A DNA stretch of 53,641 nucleotides from Actinomortierella ambigua (Eukaryota > Mortierellomycota > Mortierellomycetes > Mortierellales > Mortierellaceae). The position numbers were made by a program, and so were the translations under genes. The notes beneath the pieces are model-generated. The model did not search any database, was not told where the DNA came from, and saw nothing but the letters and a program-made list of their open reading frames with translations. The stretch spans positions 1-53,641 of the forward strand of contig JAAAJB010000157.1 of the NCBI GenBank assembly GCA_016098155.1, in the 5' to 3' direction. Below, piece by piece: positions 45,401-53,641 of the stretch (positions are counted from its first letter, which is position 1; each line of letters opens with the position of its first letter).

Positions 45401-46136
45401 GCCACCGTCTTCACCTTCTTTGTCCTCTTCGAGTACGCGGTCAAAAGGGAGTGTGAGCAATTCATCAGTACCAGATTCGTCACTGTCGTCGAGAGCGATG
45501 AAGCGCCGTCGGTCAAACCGCGGTGGACGGCAACCGCAGGAGGACGAGGGCACTGTCCTATCGTCCGGATCGTCCTCTTGCGCCTCAAGCCCTGAATCAA
45601 GTCCTCCATCACCCAAGACTCCACCGCCTATTCAAGATCACTCGTTCTTGACTACTGTGGCGGAAGACAAGAGCGTAAGCTCTTTTCAAAGTTTGAGCGA
45701 CGAAAGAATATTGACGGAGCCAACAACGACGACCGCAGAAGATCAAGTCATGACAGAGGCAGCGGTCTTAAATTCATTTGACGATGATGAGAATAATGAC
45801 AGCGAAGAAGCAGTAAGCAGCGAAGTTGCAAATAGCGCGACTGCCTCCTCTCGATACCCAAACCGACGTGGCGGACTGCGTGCTTCGAGCAACGTTGGTC
45901 TGTCCATAGGCGTGTCCTGTGGCATGTCACTCTCCCAACCGCAGCAAGCACAGTCCTCCTCTCAGCAGCAATCACCATCTTCTGTTCAGCAGCATCGTCG
46001 ACAGCAGGGGCAGCACGGGCGGTCCAGAAGCCTTACCTCAACTGGTTTGAGGGATGCAATGATGGCGGCCCATAGCCTTGGGCCAGACGGGCCTTTGATG
46101 GCCGGTAGTGGCACGAGCAAAGTGTCGGCCGCATAA
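42486..46136 (+). CDS. Gln-rich protein with SERTA-like motif, possible transcription regulator
   Basis: Exons 42486-42817 and 43025-46136 join in phase 2 (AAC AG|GTACGT...gatag|C) to 1147 aa. After a poly-Gln run (about 31-55), residues about 77-125 (DHIAELCLIKLQQ, then LLRQVQLNSMLHRLRMLAF) resemble the SERTA motif (L-x-x-SL-x-KL ... LRR-x-VL-x-x-NTLRRIQ) of animal SERTAD coregulators. The intron falls inside this motif. The rest is low complexity: Gln/His/Pro repeats (115-225 and about 650-700), Ser/Thr/Pro stretches, an Asp/Met acidic patch (DMDMDVDIDTDMEL) and two basic nuclear-signal-like clusters (PSKRKRTVSGK near 830, MKRRRSNRGGRQ near 937). DNA-binding motifs were not seen. A role in transcription is inferred from composition and the motif only. 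Confidence 0.75.
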
Positions 46137-46719
46137 GGACCAAGGACAAGAGCGAAAGTAGTTTTACGACCCTTTCCATTTCTATGTTCTTATCCACTTT
46201 TTTTCACTTTCTACAACCCCCCCCCCAAACCCATGTAATGTGTATATGCTCTCCTGCCTTTTTTCATTGTATGTTCTTTATTGTCTTTTTTTTTCTTTCT
46301 TCGTAGATGTACTACTTACTGCTTTTTCAACAAAAAAAAAAAAAACGTTGAGACAATGTTCTCCAAGAAAAAAAATGGAACGTGGATCATATTCTTTCTT
46401 CTATCCTTTACTTTTACAGCTATGACGATGACTCTTCCACTCAGAAGGCACGGATGCTGAGTCAACCATTAAGCAATCAAACACCTCCAGACTTGGCAAC
46501 CACAATGAGTCTTAGGAGAGAAGATTTGTGTAACGACCAATAAAATACTCACGATGAGTGTTCTTGTCGACAAACTTTGCTGTGTACGGCGTCTTTCGTT
46601 CTATTTTCGCAACCACGGCGTTCGCCGTATAAAACTAACACCCCCTGGCAATCTCTCCCTATTTTTTCTCACTATTTCTTTTGTCCAGTCTTTACCCTGA
46701 TTCTCAAGAAGAAAACAAA
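46137..46719. other. Intergenic region before GNAT gene
   Basis: 583 bp containing T- and A-rich 3' flank of the Gln-rich gene, a TGAGTCA site (46458-46464, the consensus of AP-1/Gcn4-type bZIP factors) and the TATA-like element at 46628. No gene was seen. Confidence 0.55.
46628..46634 (+). promoter_or_regulatory. TATA-like box of GNAT gene
   Basis: TATAAAA in gccgtataaaactaac, 92 nt upstream of ATG 46720. This is a normal distance for a TATA box with a leader of about 60 nt. A bZIP-type TGAGTCA site lies about 165 nt further upstream. Confidence 0.55.
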
Positions 46720-47577
46720 ATGCCAGAGTCAGCTTGTTCGCCCTCGACCGTCACTATCCCGACAACACCAACGACAACCATCCGTTGCATTGGACCATAC
46801 GAGATCCTTGCGCCCTCCAAGGACACCCCTACGCTGTGGCTCACGCCGGCTGAGGCGAGCGACGTTCCCGAGTTTAATCGCATCATGAACTTATCGCCGA
46901 CCATCTCCCAGGGACTGTATGCGGAGAGTGTCGTTTTTCCCTACCCAGCCGAAAATTCACGACGGTTCATCGAGCGTCATGTGGAGAGCCGCAAGAGACA
47001 AGGAATCAACTACACGTTTGTGATTCGAATCGGGTCACCCGAAAGTCATGTCCCCATGATTGGGTTGGTTTCTTTAGACAAGCATGACCATGGGGACGAA
47101 GGGCTCTGTGTCTATGACCCGACCACGGATAGTGTCGAGAACCTGCTGACGCATCCCTTGGTGCCTGTGACGACGGCGGCGGCGGCGGGAGAATCAGCCA
47201 GTATTGCTTCCACCACCGCAGAGGCAGGTCCATCTCAAGAGTCCATCCAGGAAAGTAACGAGGCTCAGCAGCGTGTACGAGCCGCGGCGGAGGGCAAGAG
47301 GGTCCTGAACTGTGGTGTGTTTGGATACTCGATCTCGGATGAGCATGCCGGCAAGGGCTATATGACAAGGGTGGTCCACTATATGCTGAACCATCTCCGC
47401 CAGGAGTTTGGTTACGATCGTGTCCATGCCGAAGGTTGGGAGGACAACCCAGCAACGCTTCGCGTGATGAGCAAGGCAGGAATGACTTACAACACCACCA
47501 GGACAATCTTTGTCCCAAAGTTTCGAAGCAACAAGCAATGCGCCGAGTACATTTGGGATGCACCTTTATCTAAATAG
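46720..47577 (+). CDS. GNAT-family N-acetyltransferase (RimJ/RimL-like)
   Basis: Single-exon gene of 285 aa from ATG 46720. GNAT enzymes move an acetyl group from acetyl-CoA to an amine; the substrate here is unknown. The RimJ/RimL-like layout is visible: LWLTPAEASDVPEFNRIMN (first strand and helix), a GLVSLDK strand, then GVFGYSISDEHAGKGYMTRV, whose GKGYMTRV is the acetyl-CoA pyrophosphate loop and helix. EFGYDRVHAEGWEDNPATLR with VMSKAGM is the typical C-terminal segment. About 55 residues (150-205) of Ala/Thr/Ser/Glu-rich sequence interrupt the domain before motif A. The gene converges on the APE1-type gene, with 98 bp between stops. Confidence 0.88.
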   Translation: MPESACSPSTVTIPTTPTTTIRCIGPYEILAPSKDTPTLWLTPAEASDVPEFNRIMNLSPTISQGLYAESVVFPYPAENSRRFIERHVESRKRQGINYTFVIRIGSPESHVPMIGLVSLDKHDHGDEGLCVYDPTTDSVENLLTHPLVPVTTAAAAGESASIASTTAEAGPSQESIQESNEAQQRVRAAAEGKRVLNCGVFGYSISDEHAGKGYMTRVVHYMLNHLRQEFGYDRVHAEGWEDNPATLRVMSKAGMTYNTTRTIFVPKFRSNKQCAEYIWDAPLSK

Positions 47578-47675
47578 CCGATGCTGTATTTACAAGAATA
47601 GGAGTGGGAGGGAAAAAAAAAAGAGGAGTACAAGAATAAAACGGAAAAAGGAGCTGTTGGATAAAACTCACAAAC

Positions 47676-49057
47676 CTAAAGATCGCCTTCGACGACCAAG
47701 ACAATAGGCACATGATCGCTCGCACCATACGCATCCTCACGGATGACGCTCTCCTTGACGCGCTCGTTCATCTTCTTGTCTGTAACAAAATAGTCCAAAC
47801 GCCAGCCGATACCCTTGATGCGGCATTGGAACCGATACGAGTAGTATGTATAATAGCCTTCGGCATCTGGATTGCGCTCACGGAAGGTATCGACAAAGTC
47901 GCCCGCCTTGAGGATAGCCGAAAAGCCATCGCGTTCCTCCTGAGTAAATCCGGCGCTCCGTGTGTTGGTGGTTGGATTGCGCAGATCGATCGGCATGTGA
48001 CAGACATTGAGATCGCCAGTCCAGATGACTTGCTTGCCCTTGTCTTTCAGCTGGGCTAACCACTCCTTCATCGCCACATCCCACACCATGCGCGGCTTGA
48101 GTCGAACGAGCCCCTGACCGGCGTTGGGGACGTAGCAGCCGACAATGTATGTCGTCGGAAACTCGAGCGTCACGACGCGACCCTTGGTATCGCTTGGACT
48201 GGGATGCGTTGGAAGGCCTGCTACAACGGACAGGGGCTTGACCTTGCTGAACATGGCTACACCTGCATAGCCCTTCTTGTCCTGCTCGAATCCCCACCAG
48301 CTGAATGGATACACCTTTGGGTCGACAAGGTTGAGCAGTGGCTGGTTGACCTTGTGTTCCTGAATGCAAATGACATCGGCATCCTCTGCCTTGATATATG
48401 TTTTGAAGCCCTACAACACCCCACCCACATATCAATTGTAGCAGTGTACACAGGGGGTCATGGTTAGCATATTGCTTTCTAATTTTTCATGTCACCTACA
48501 TATATCAATTGGACATGTAGGTAGAGGAAGCAAAGTACCTTCTTGAGACTAGCGTTCAATCCACTAACATTCCATGAAGCAATCTTGATGCAGCCTTCGG
48601 GTGCTGCAGGATATGACAGCTTGTCAGGCATGGCCGTGTTGGTGGGCGCGTCCAAGCGCATGGGGCCTTTGCTACCGCCGGCCGAAGTCTTCTTGACAAG
48701 CTTAACGGCAGTTTCGACGACCTTGGCCTTCTTGACCTCAACCACGGTCTCTAAATTGTCCGAGCTCTCGTCCTCCTCCTCATTATCATCCAGGTCCGTT
48801 TGCTTCCTCTTGGAGGAGGATGAAGCTGCGCTTTTAGTCTCCGCAGTGGTGGTAGTGGTCGTTGTGGTGGTTTTGACCACAGTCGTCGCGTCTTTATCGG
48901 AAGTGGTGTTACTACGTAGCGACGCGGCACGACGCGTGGTGGAAGATCCTGCACTAGCTCTGGTCATGATGGAGCGGAGAAGAATGGGTGAAGGGGGATG
49001 AACGTGGCGTGTAGCGATGCGACACGATAGTTTTAGTGGCAACCGTGTCCAAAACAT
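47676..49057 (-). CDS. APE1: AP endonuclease, ExoIII/APE1 type
   Basis: Exons 49057-48539 and 48410-47676 join in phase 0 to 417 aa. The enzyme cuts DNA 5' of abasic sites in base-excision repair. Family residues are visible: IASWNVSGL (Asn), DVICIQEHK (Glu191, metal ligand), GYAGVAMFSK, WTGDLNV (Asp306, Asn308), GWRLDYF and a terminal SDHVPI (Asp405, His406), so the core looks active. Residues 1-30 (MFWTRLPLKLSCRIATRHVH...) are basic and free of acids, like a mitochondrial presequence. A second in-frame ATG (48967) begins MTRASAGSS, followed by a Thr-rich stretch and the nuclear-signal-like SSSSKRKQ. The two starts could give mitochondrial and nuclear forms. Similarity is closer to APE1 than to yeast Apn2, since no zinc-finger tail follows. 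Confidence 0.92.
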
Positions 49058-49143
49058 TGGGGAGTGGGGAAGGAGAAGGGGTCCAAGTCAAAAGTGGATG
49101 ATTTCAACGTCACATTGTGATCCAAGCCACCCCGAATTCAAAA

Positions 49144-52021
49144 ATGCTGCGTCGTGGACATGAAAAATGCAACCTTCTACACTCATCCTTTCATTCACCT
49201 TCATTCAGTCTTCAAACGAGCAAACCTTTCTACAGGTGCGACACTATTTCAAAACTGGCGAACCCAAACCCAACTGTGCCTACCCCCGCTGCTAACCAGG
49301 CTGCAGCAGCGTACGCTGAGCAATATCAGCAGTACCTGAAAGACTACGAGAAGTGGTGGGTATTTTTGCCATCAAAGTCTGTTGTATTTCTGTAATGTGC
49401 AATCAGCTAACATGTACTGCATTGGTCACTTCACCTCCCTTAGGGCTGCTGCTCATCCTGAATATCAGCATCAACCTCCAGCACCTCCATTCGACTATTC
49501 GAATTATCAGCAACAAACCCCTCAACAGCAGCAGCAGCAGCAGCAACAGCAACAACAGCAGCAACAGCAACAGCAACAACACAGCAACAACAGTTAACTC
49601 CAGAACAGCAGCAGCAGTACGCGCAGCAGTGGGCTGCTTACTACGCTCAGTACGGTTATACGGCCCCTACAGCTGCACCGGTGACAACCGCCACTGCACC
49701 TGCATCGACTGCTTCTACCGCACAGGCACAAGCAGCAGCATATTCAGCCTATTACGCTCAGTACCCCCCTGCTGCGGTCCCGGCCTCCTCTGCAGCCCCA
49801 CCTTCACAAGCTTATTCCTATCCAGGTCCAGGTTCTTACCCGTATCAAGCAGCCTCTCAACCAGCGCCGGCTCAGTCCTATCCGTACCCTTACCAATATC
49901 CCGGACAACACCCACAACATCCACCTCAGCACCCACCTCAGCACCAGCCACAGTATCGTGCTCCTCCGCCTACTCACACATATCCTTCTAACTATAGCCA
50001 ACGGCCTCCTGGTCAGAATCCTGTTGCAACTGCACATACTTCACAGACGAGTATCACACCAGCTCCTGCTCAATCACAGAACGTCAAGCGCAAGACAGAG
50101 GACGTCCGACAACAATTACTACACACTTCACTTGAAGATCGCGACAACATGACCAGGACTACCTATGAGAGTACGTCATTGTTCCATGATATCGTCCCAG
50201 ATATGGTGATATGTTGATAGAGTATGGGAACTAACTGAGACTATTTTTTTCGCCATATATAGAACCCGCTTACCTCGCCGTCAAGGCCAAAAAGGTGAAA
50301 CCCCATACCAACAATGTACTCAATGTCAACAGCAATGCTACATCCACAGCACCCGTCACTCCTGGTCCCTCCATGGCGGCCAGTACAACTCCGTCGAACG
50401 ATGCTACCAGCCGTGCGGACAGCTGGCCAGAATCGCTCAAAAACTATGTGAAGCGTGTCTTTGAGGCTATTGATGACCGGGACCGTGACGAGGCTCATCG
50501 CGAGCTCAAGACCCTCGTCTCCAAGCACCACGTCGCGGGCACGTTGTGGACAGTTGATTGGGACTCTATGAAAGTGCCAGAGTAAGTGGTTTCTTTTTTC
50601 TTCATTTCTCTTCCCTCACCTTTGCTTCAACGCAAGTTTCCTCATGGTAGTTGGTGATCTAACCGTCCCGTTGCCTTTATGTTAGAAGATACACGCGAGC
50701 AAAGAGAAGGTCTAGCCGGTCGCCCGAACGCACAAACCGTCCGATGACGGAGGAGGAGCGCCGCAGAGAGAAGCGACGAAAGAGATTTGAGGATCAGCTT
50801 AACGCAAAACCATCGCCTCGTTCCTCATCAAGCAGCGAATACCCAACACCTCCACCGATCGGTGGCGATGCCATTGATTGGGACCGGTTCACAGTCGTGG
50901 GTACATGCCAAGATCTGGAGAAGCCTTACCTTCGATTGACATCGGCCCCAGAGCCTGCGACGGTTCGCCCGCTCGAGGTCTTGAAGCGAACTCTAGAGTT
51001 CCTGAAGAAAAAGTGGCTTGATGAGGGCTCCTACCCATATATTTGCGACCAGTTCAAGAGCTTACGACAGGATCTCATGGTACAAACTCCCTGGCAATGA
51101 CGTGTCGAGTTTTTTTTTGTGTTTCACCCCCTTTATTCTGTTGGCTTGCATACTCATGTTTTATTTGTGCTGTTGATTAGGTGCAACGTATCAAGAACGA
51201 GTTTACAGCATCCGCATATGAAACTCATGCTCGAATCGCGCTTGAGAAGGTATCCATTGTGGACATTCGCGTATGATGAAGGAAGTGCATCCGTCGTTAA
51301 AAACCTACCGAGTTACTAACATGATTTTGTTTTCGTTATGGTCTGGTTGATAGGGAGATCTGGGCGAGTACCATCAGTGTCAAACGCAGCTGAAGGAGTT
51401 GTACGCAGAGAACGTGCCTGGCTCAGTCATGGAGTTCACAGCTTACCGTATCTTGTACTTGATTCATACTCGCAATCCTTCCGACATCATTTCCATGCTG
51501 GCCTCTTTGACAAAGGAGCAAAAGGAAGATGAGTCTGTTCGACACGCCCTTGCTGTTCGAAGAGCGCTGTCGACATCCAACTATTATCAGCTCTTCAAAC
51601 TCTATCACAACGCGCCAAAGATGGGGGCTTTCCTCATGGATCAATTTGTTGAGCGTGAGCGTGTGGAGGCCCTGAAGACCATCGCACGATCGTAAGTCTC
51701 CTTTGAGAGTTTTATTATCCTGCTTCCGGTTTTTTTTTTTACCTGCCGCATCCTATGATTGCAATCTAACTTTAATTTTTTCTGATTACCCGGGTTTTTA
51801 GGTCGCGTACCCCTTTGCTCATCAGTCGCGCGACATCGTTGTTGGCTTTCAAGAACGAGGATGAATGTCATAAATTCCTTGCCGATCATGGCCTGGGGGG
51901 ACACATTGCGCCCAAGTCGGATATGGATTCATCACTGGTACTTGAGGTCAGGCGAGCGATTCCCATTCTCGACGCTGCAGCCTCCAAGTACCATGTCACC
52001 GATCTGAAGGGCCAGCTCTAA
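49144..52021 (+). CDS. THP3: Thp3/LENG8-type SAC3-domain protein, frameshifted
   Basis: Exons 49144-49355, 49444-50170, 50263-50581, 50686-51079, 51181-51249, 51354-51691 and 51802-52021. Family members (yeast Thp3, animal LENG8) work with a Csn12-type PCI protein in transcription elongation and mRNA processing. The C-terminal SAC3/GANP-PCI region is clear: VVGTCQDLEKPYLRLTSAPE, EFTASAYETHARIALEKGD, QCQTQLKELYAEN and EFTAYRILYLIHT. The N-terminal half is Gln-, Pro- and Tyr-rich. In the poly-Gln run near 49578-49583 the frame breaks: as given it stops at 49595, while the +1 frame continues cleanly (LTPEQQQQYAQQWAAYYAQYG). The exon total is 2279 nt, one short of 760 codons, so one missing base (assembly error or true mutation) would explain it. 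The start at 49144 is uncertain, and 86 bp separate it from the APE1 start. Confidence 0.85.
49525..49594 (+). repeat. CAG/CAA poly-glutamine tract
   Basis: About 70 nt of cag and caa codons in exon 2 of the Thp3/LENG8 gene. The unit cacagc at about 49580-49585 breaks the codon register and causes the frame disruption. Confidence 0.85.
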
Positions 52022-53641
52022 CTGGACATGGCCGTCTGAGCTGTTGCCGGCTGTTGTCTTCTTTTTCTCTTCTTTTTTTTTCTTTTTCTTTCATTCTTTT
52101 TCGATCCATGGTCGCGTCCTCTCCCTCTCGTCCCTAACCCTTTCTCCAATCGCCCTCGTCTTTCAGCATCCTCTCATTCGTGCAGCATTGCACCACTTTT
52201 ATTTTTCATTCTTCATAACACTTCATTGTACGGGGGAGAGGACACAGGTAACCCAATCTCTCTCTATTCTCTTTTACTCTAGGGCGAACCGTTCAAGTCC
52301 AGCAGCCAGCCAAAAAACAAAAAATAACAGAAGGCGGCATAGTAGGAAACGACAGGATTAGCACGATCAAGACAATCGAAGGCAATACGGGGAGGAGGAG
52401 GACCACTAGAGACACGATATGGTCATTGTTTGTTTTTATCTCACGGAAGGTTGTTCAGGAGAGAAGGAAGAGACTGGCTTGGACGGGTGGAGCAAGGAGG
52501 AGCATCAAAAGCGAGTATTTAAGAAGATCAAGGACTCTTTTGTAGCAGTTTGCAGGCGGAGGTCGGTTTTGGACGGTGGTTTATTTCTATTTGTTGTTGT
52601 GGTTGTTTGCGCAAGAAAGGAAGCGGTACCTTTGTCGATCTTTCGTCTGTTTTCCTGCAGGGCAAGATGGGGGGAGACTTTTTGCGGATCCTACGCGACA
52701 TTGAAGCCCCGCCCATATTCCAGCAACGGCCTCATCCTATCCCTCCCGTACAAGAAGATAAGTTTGTATTGCCGGTCCAACGCCTCCCTTTTTTTATTTC
52801 CAACCATCCTCCATCTGCCACTCTTTTCCTATGCTCCGTCGCCCAATACCGCCACCTCAAGTTTCATTTGATGTGTGACAAGTCCCTCCATCGGTCGGGT
52901 CACCATCACCGTCCTTGTCAAAGCACACACAAAAAAAACATCCACGGTCACTGCCTCGGACCAAGTTTCTAGTCCCAAACCATTTGCAGTCTCTCTTTCA
53001 AACACGAAAGGCAAATGCATCCTTCCCCTCCCCCCTTTTTTTATGTTCTCCTTATTGTCCTCCACTCAGATTTTTCAGTTCCGCTTGCTTGTTGTTTGTT
53101 TGCCCTGTTTGTTCGCCTTGTTGTATTTCTTTCCGTGCCTTGCATCTTGTACCTCTTCACTCTTTTTCCTCCGTTTCAGCTCTTGTAGTACTTGTATCTG
53201 TTTCTTTTTTTTCCTTTTCGCGCTGAATAAAAAAGCACGAGCGATGACCATGTTTTGTCATGGATATACAGACAATGATTGTTAGAGGGGGGAGGAAGGA
53301 AGGGGAAGAAGATAGAGAGAGCGAGTGAGTGGGTAGGAGAAACAGAGAAAGGTGTGTATTCCGCCCAACTCTCTCTTCGTATCCACCTGGACATTGACTT
53401 GTACGCCCAACGGGATGCGGGTTTGTCGATTGGTCGGCTGGGGGAACACCCAATCAAAAACAGACTGGCATTCGACGAAAAAGGCCCAGACCGGTGGCCT
53501 TGTATCAGATGCCTTTGTTTATCTGATAGAGGGAGATGCGCTATTTGAAAAACGTGGGATGATCTTTGTCTGCCATGGTGATAGGGTTCCGGGTAGAGAA
53601 TGGTGGTGCATTGGGGGGGGGGGGGAAGAAGGGCGGGGCGG
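52022..53641. other. 1.6 kb right-end region, no gene recognised
   Basis: Follows the Thp3/LENG8 stop. It starts with T-rich 3' flank and continues with CT- and GA-rich blocks (53290-53340 purine-rich). Open frames of up to about 150 codons (52419-52871, 52550-52972, 52875-53285) overlap in several frames, lack domains and show biased composition, so none is called. The window ends in a G run (53611-53625). Confidence 0.6.

Noticed and set aside
52419..53285. Several 100-150-codon frames after the Thp3/LENG8 gene
   Set aside because: They overlap in different frames, show biased composition and have no domains.
1..53641. tRNA, rRNA, transposon or viral genes
   Set aside because: Reading for tRNA T-loop strings, transposase or reverse-transcriptase motifs and terminal repeats gave nothing convincing. 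A dedicated scan (tRNAscan-SE, RepeatMasker) could still find weak cases.

Overview
This is nuclear DNA from an intron-rich fungus, most likely a zygomycete-type fungus of the Mortierella group (Mortierellomycotina). The lineage is inferred. The evidence is the many short (about 70-200 nt) GT-AG introns, spliceosomal and snoRNP genes of eukaryotic type, long Gln-, His- and Ser-rich coding tracts, a Sel1-repeat protein kinase of the kind expanded in Mortierella and Glomus relatives, and genes that yeasts lack (FIBP, NEDD1). No virus, transposon, CRISPR array, tRNA or rRNA was recognised.

Layout from the left: a kinase with about 18 Sel1 repeats runs off the left edge (minus, 1-3082). Next is a seven-exon gene of unknown function encoding 582 aa (minus, 4342-6643). 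A 2.2 kb gap with degenerate direct repeats follows. Then come TAD3, a tRNA deaminase subunit (8824-10158); a His-rich protein with two C-terminal membrane segments (minus, 10410-12353); NEDD1 (13495-16647); frataxin (minus, 16812-17735); a nucleolin/Nsr1-type RNA-binding protein (18020-19404); a large intronless PPR protein (20260-23979); FIBP (minus, 24274-25972); HIT1/ZNHIT3 (26165-27005); CCDC12/cwf18 (27475-28429); and ADE4 (minus, 28785-31252). After a 1.8 kb gap lie SER3-type phosphoglycerate dehydrogenase (33088-35148) and a CaMKK-type kinase (minus, 35677-39261). A 3.2 kb purine/pyrimidine-tract region precedes a 1147-aa Gln-rich protein with a SERTA-like motif (42486-46136). The window closes with a GNAT acetyltransferase (46720-47577), an APE1-type AP endonuclease (minus, 47676-49057) and a Thp3/LENG8-type SAC3 protein carrying a one-base frameshift (49144-52021). 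The last 1.6 kb holds no gene I can support.

The genes are ordinary eukaryotic neighbours rather than an operon, and several pairs are head-to-head with short shared promoters. Themes include mitochondria (frataxin, PPR protein, possibly APE1), RNA biology (TAD3, Nsr1, HIT1, cwf18, Thp3/LENG8) and metabolism (ADE4, SER3). Exon models were built by hand from splice signals, reading phase and family conservation. Most close exactly in phase.

The points most worth a second look are the 582-aa gene of unknown function, two GC-AG introns in unrelated genes sharing a 15-nt donor sequence, a start codon apparently cut off by an intron, a TAD3 deaminase core split by a long insert, and a SERTA-like motif in a fungal Gln-rich protein.
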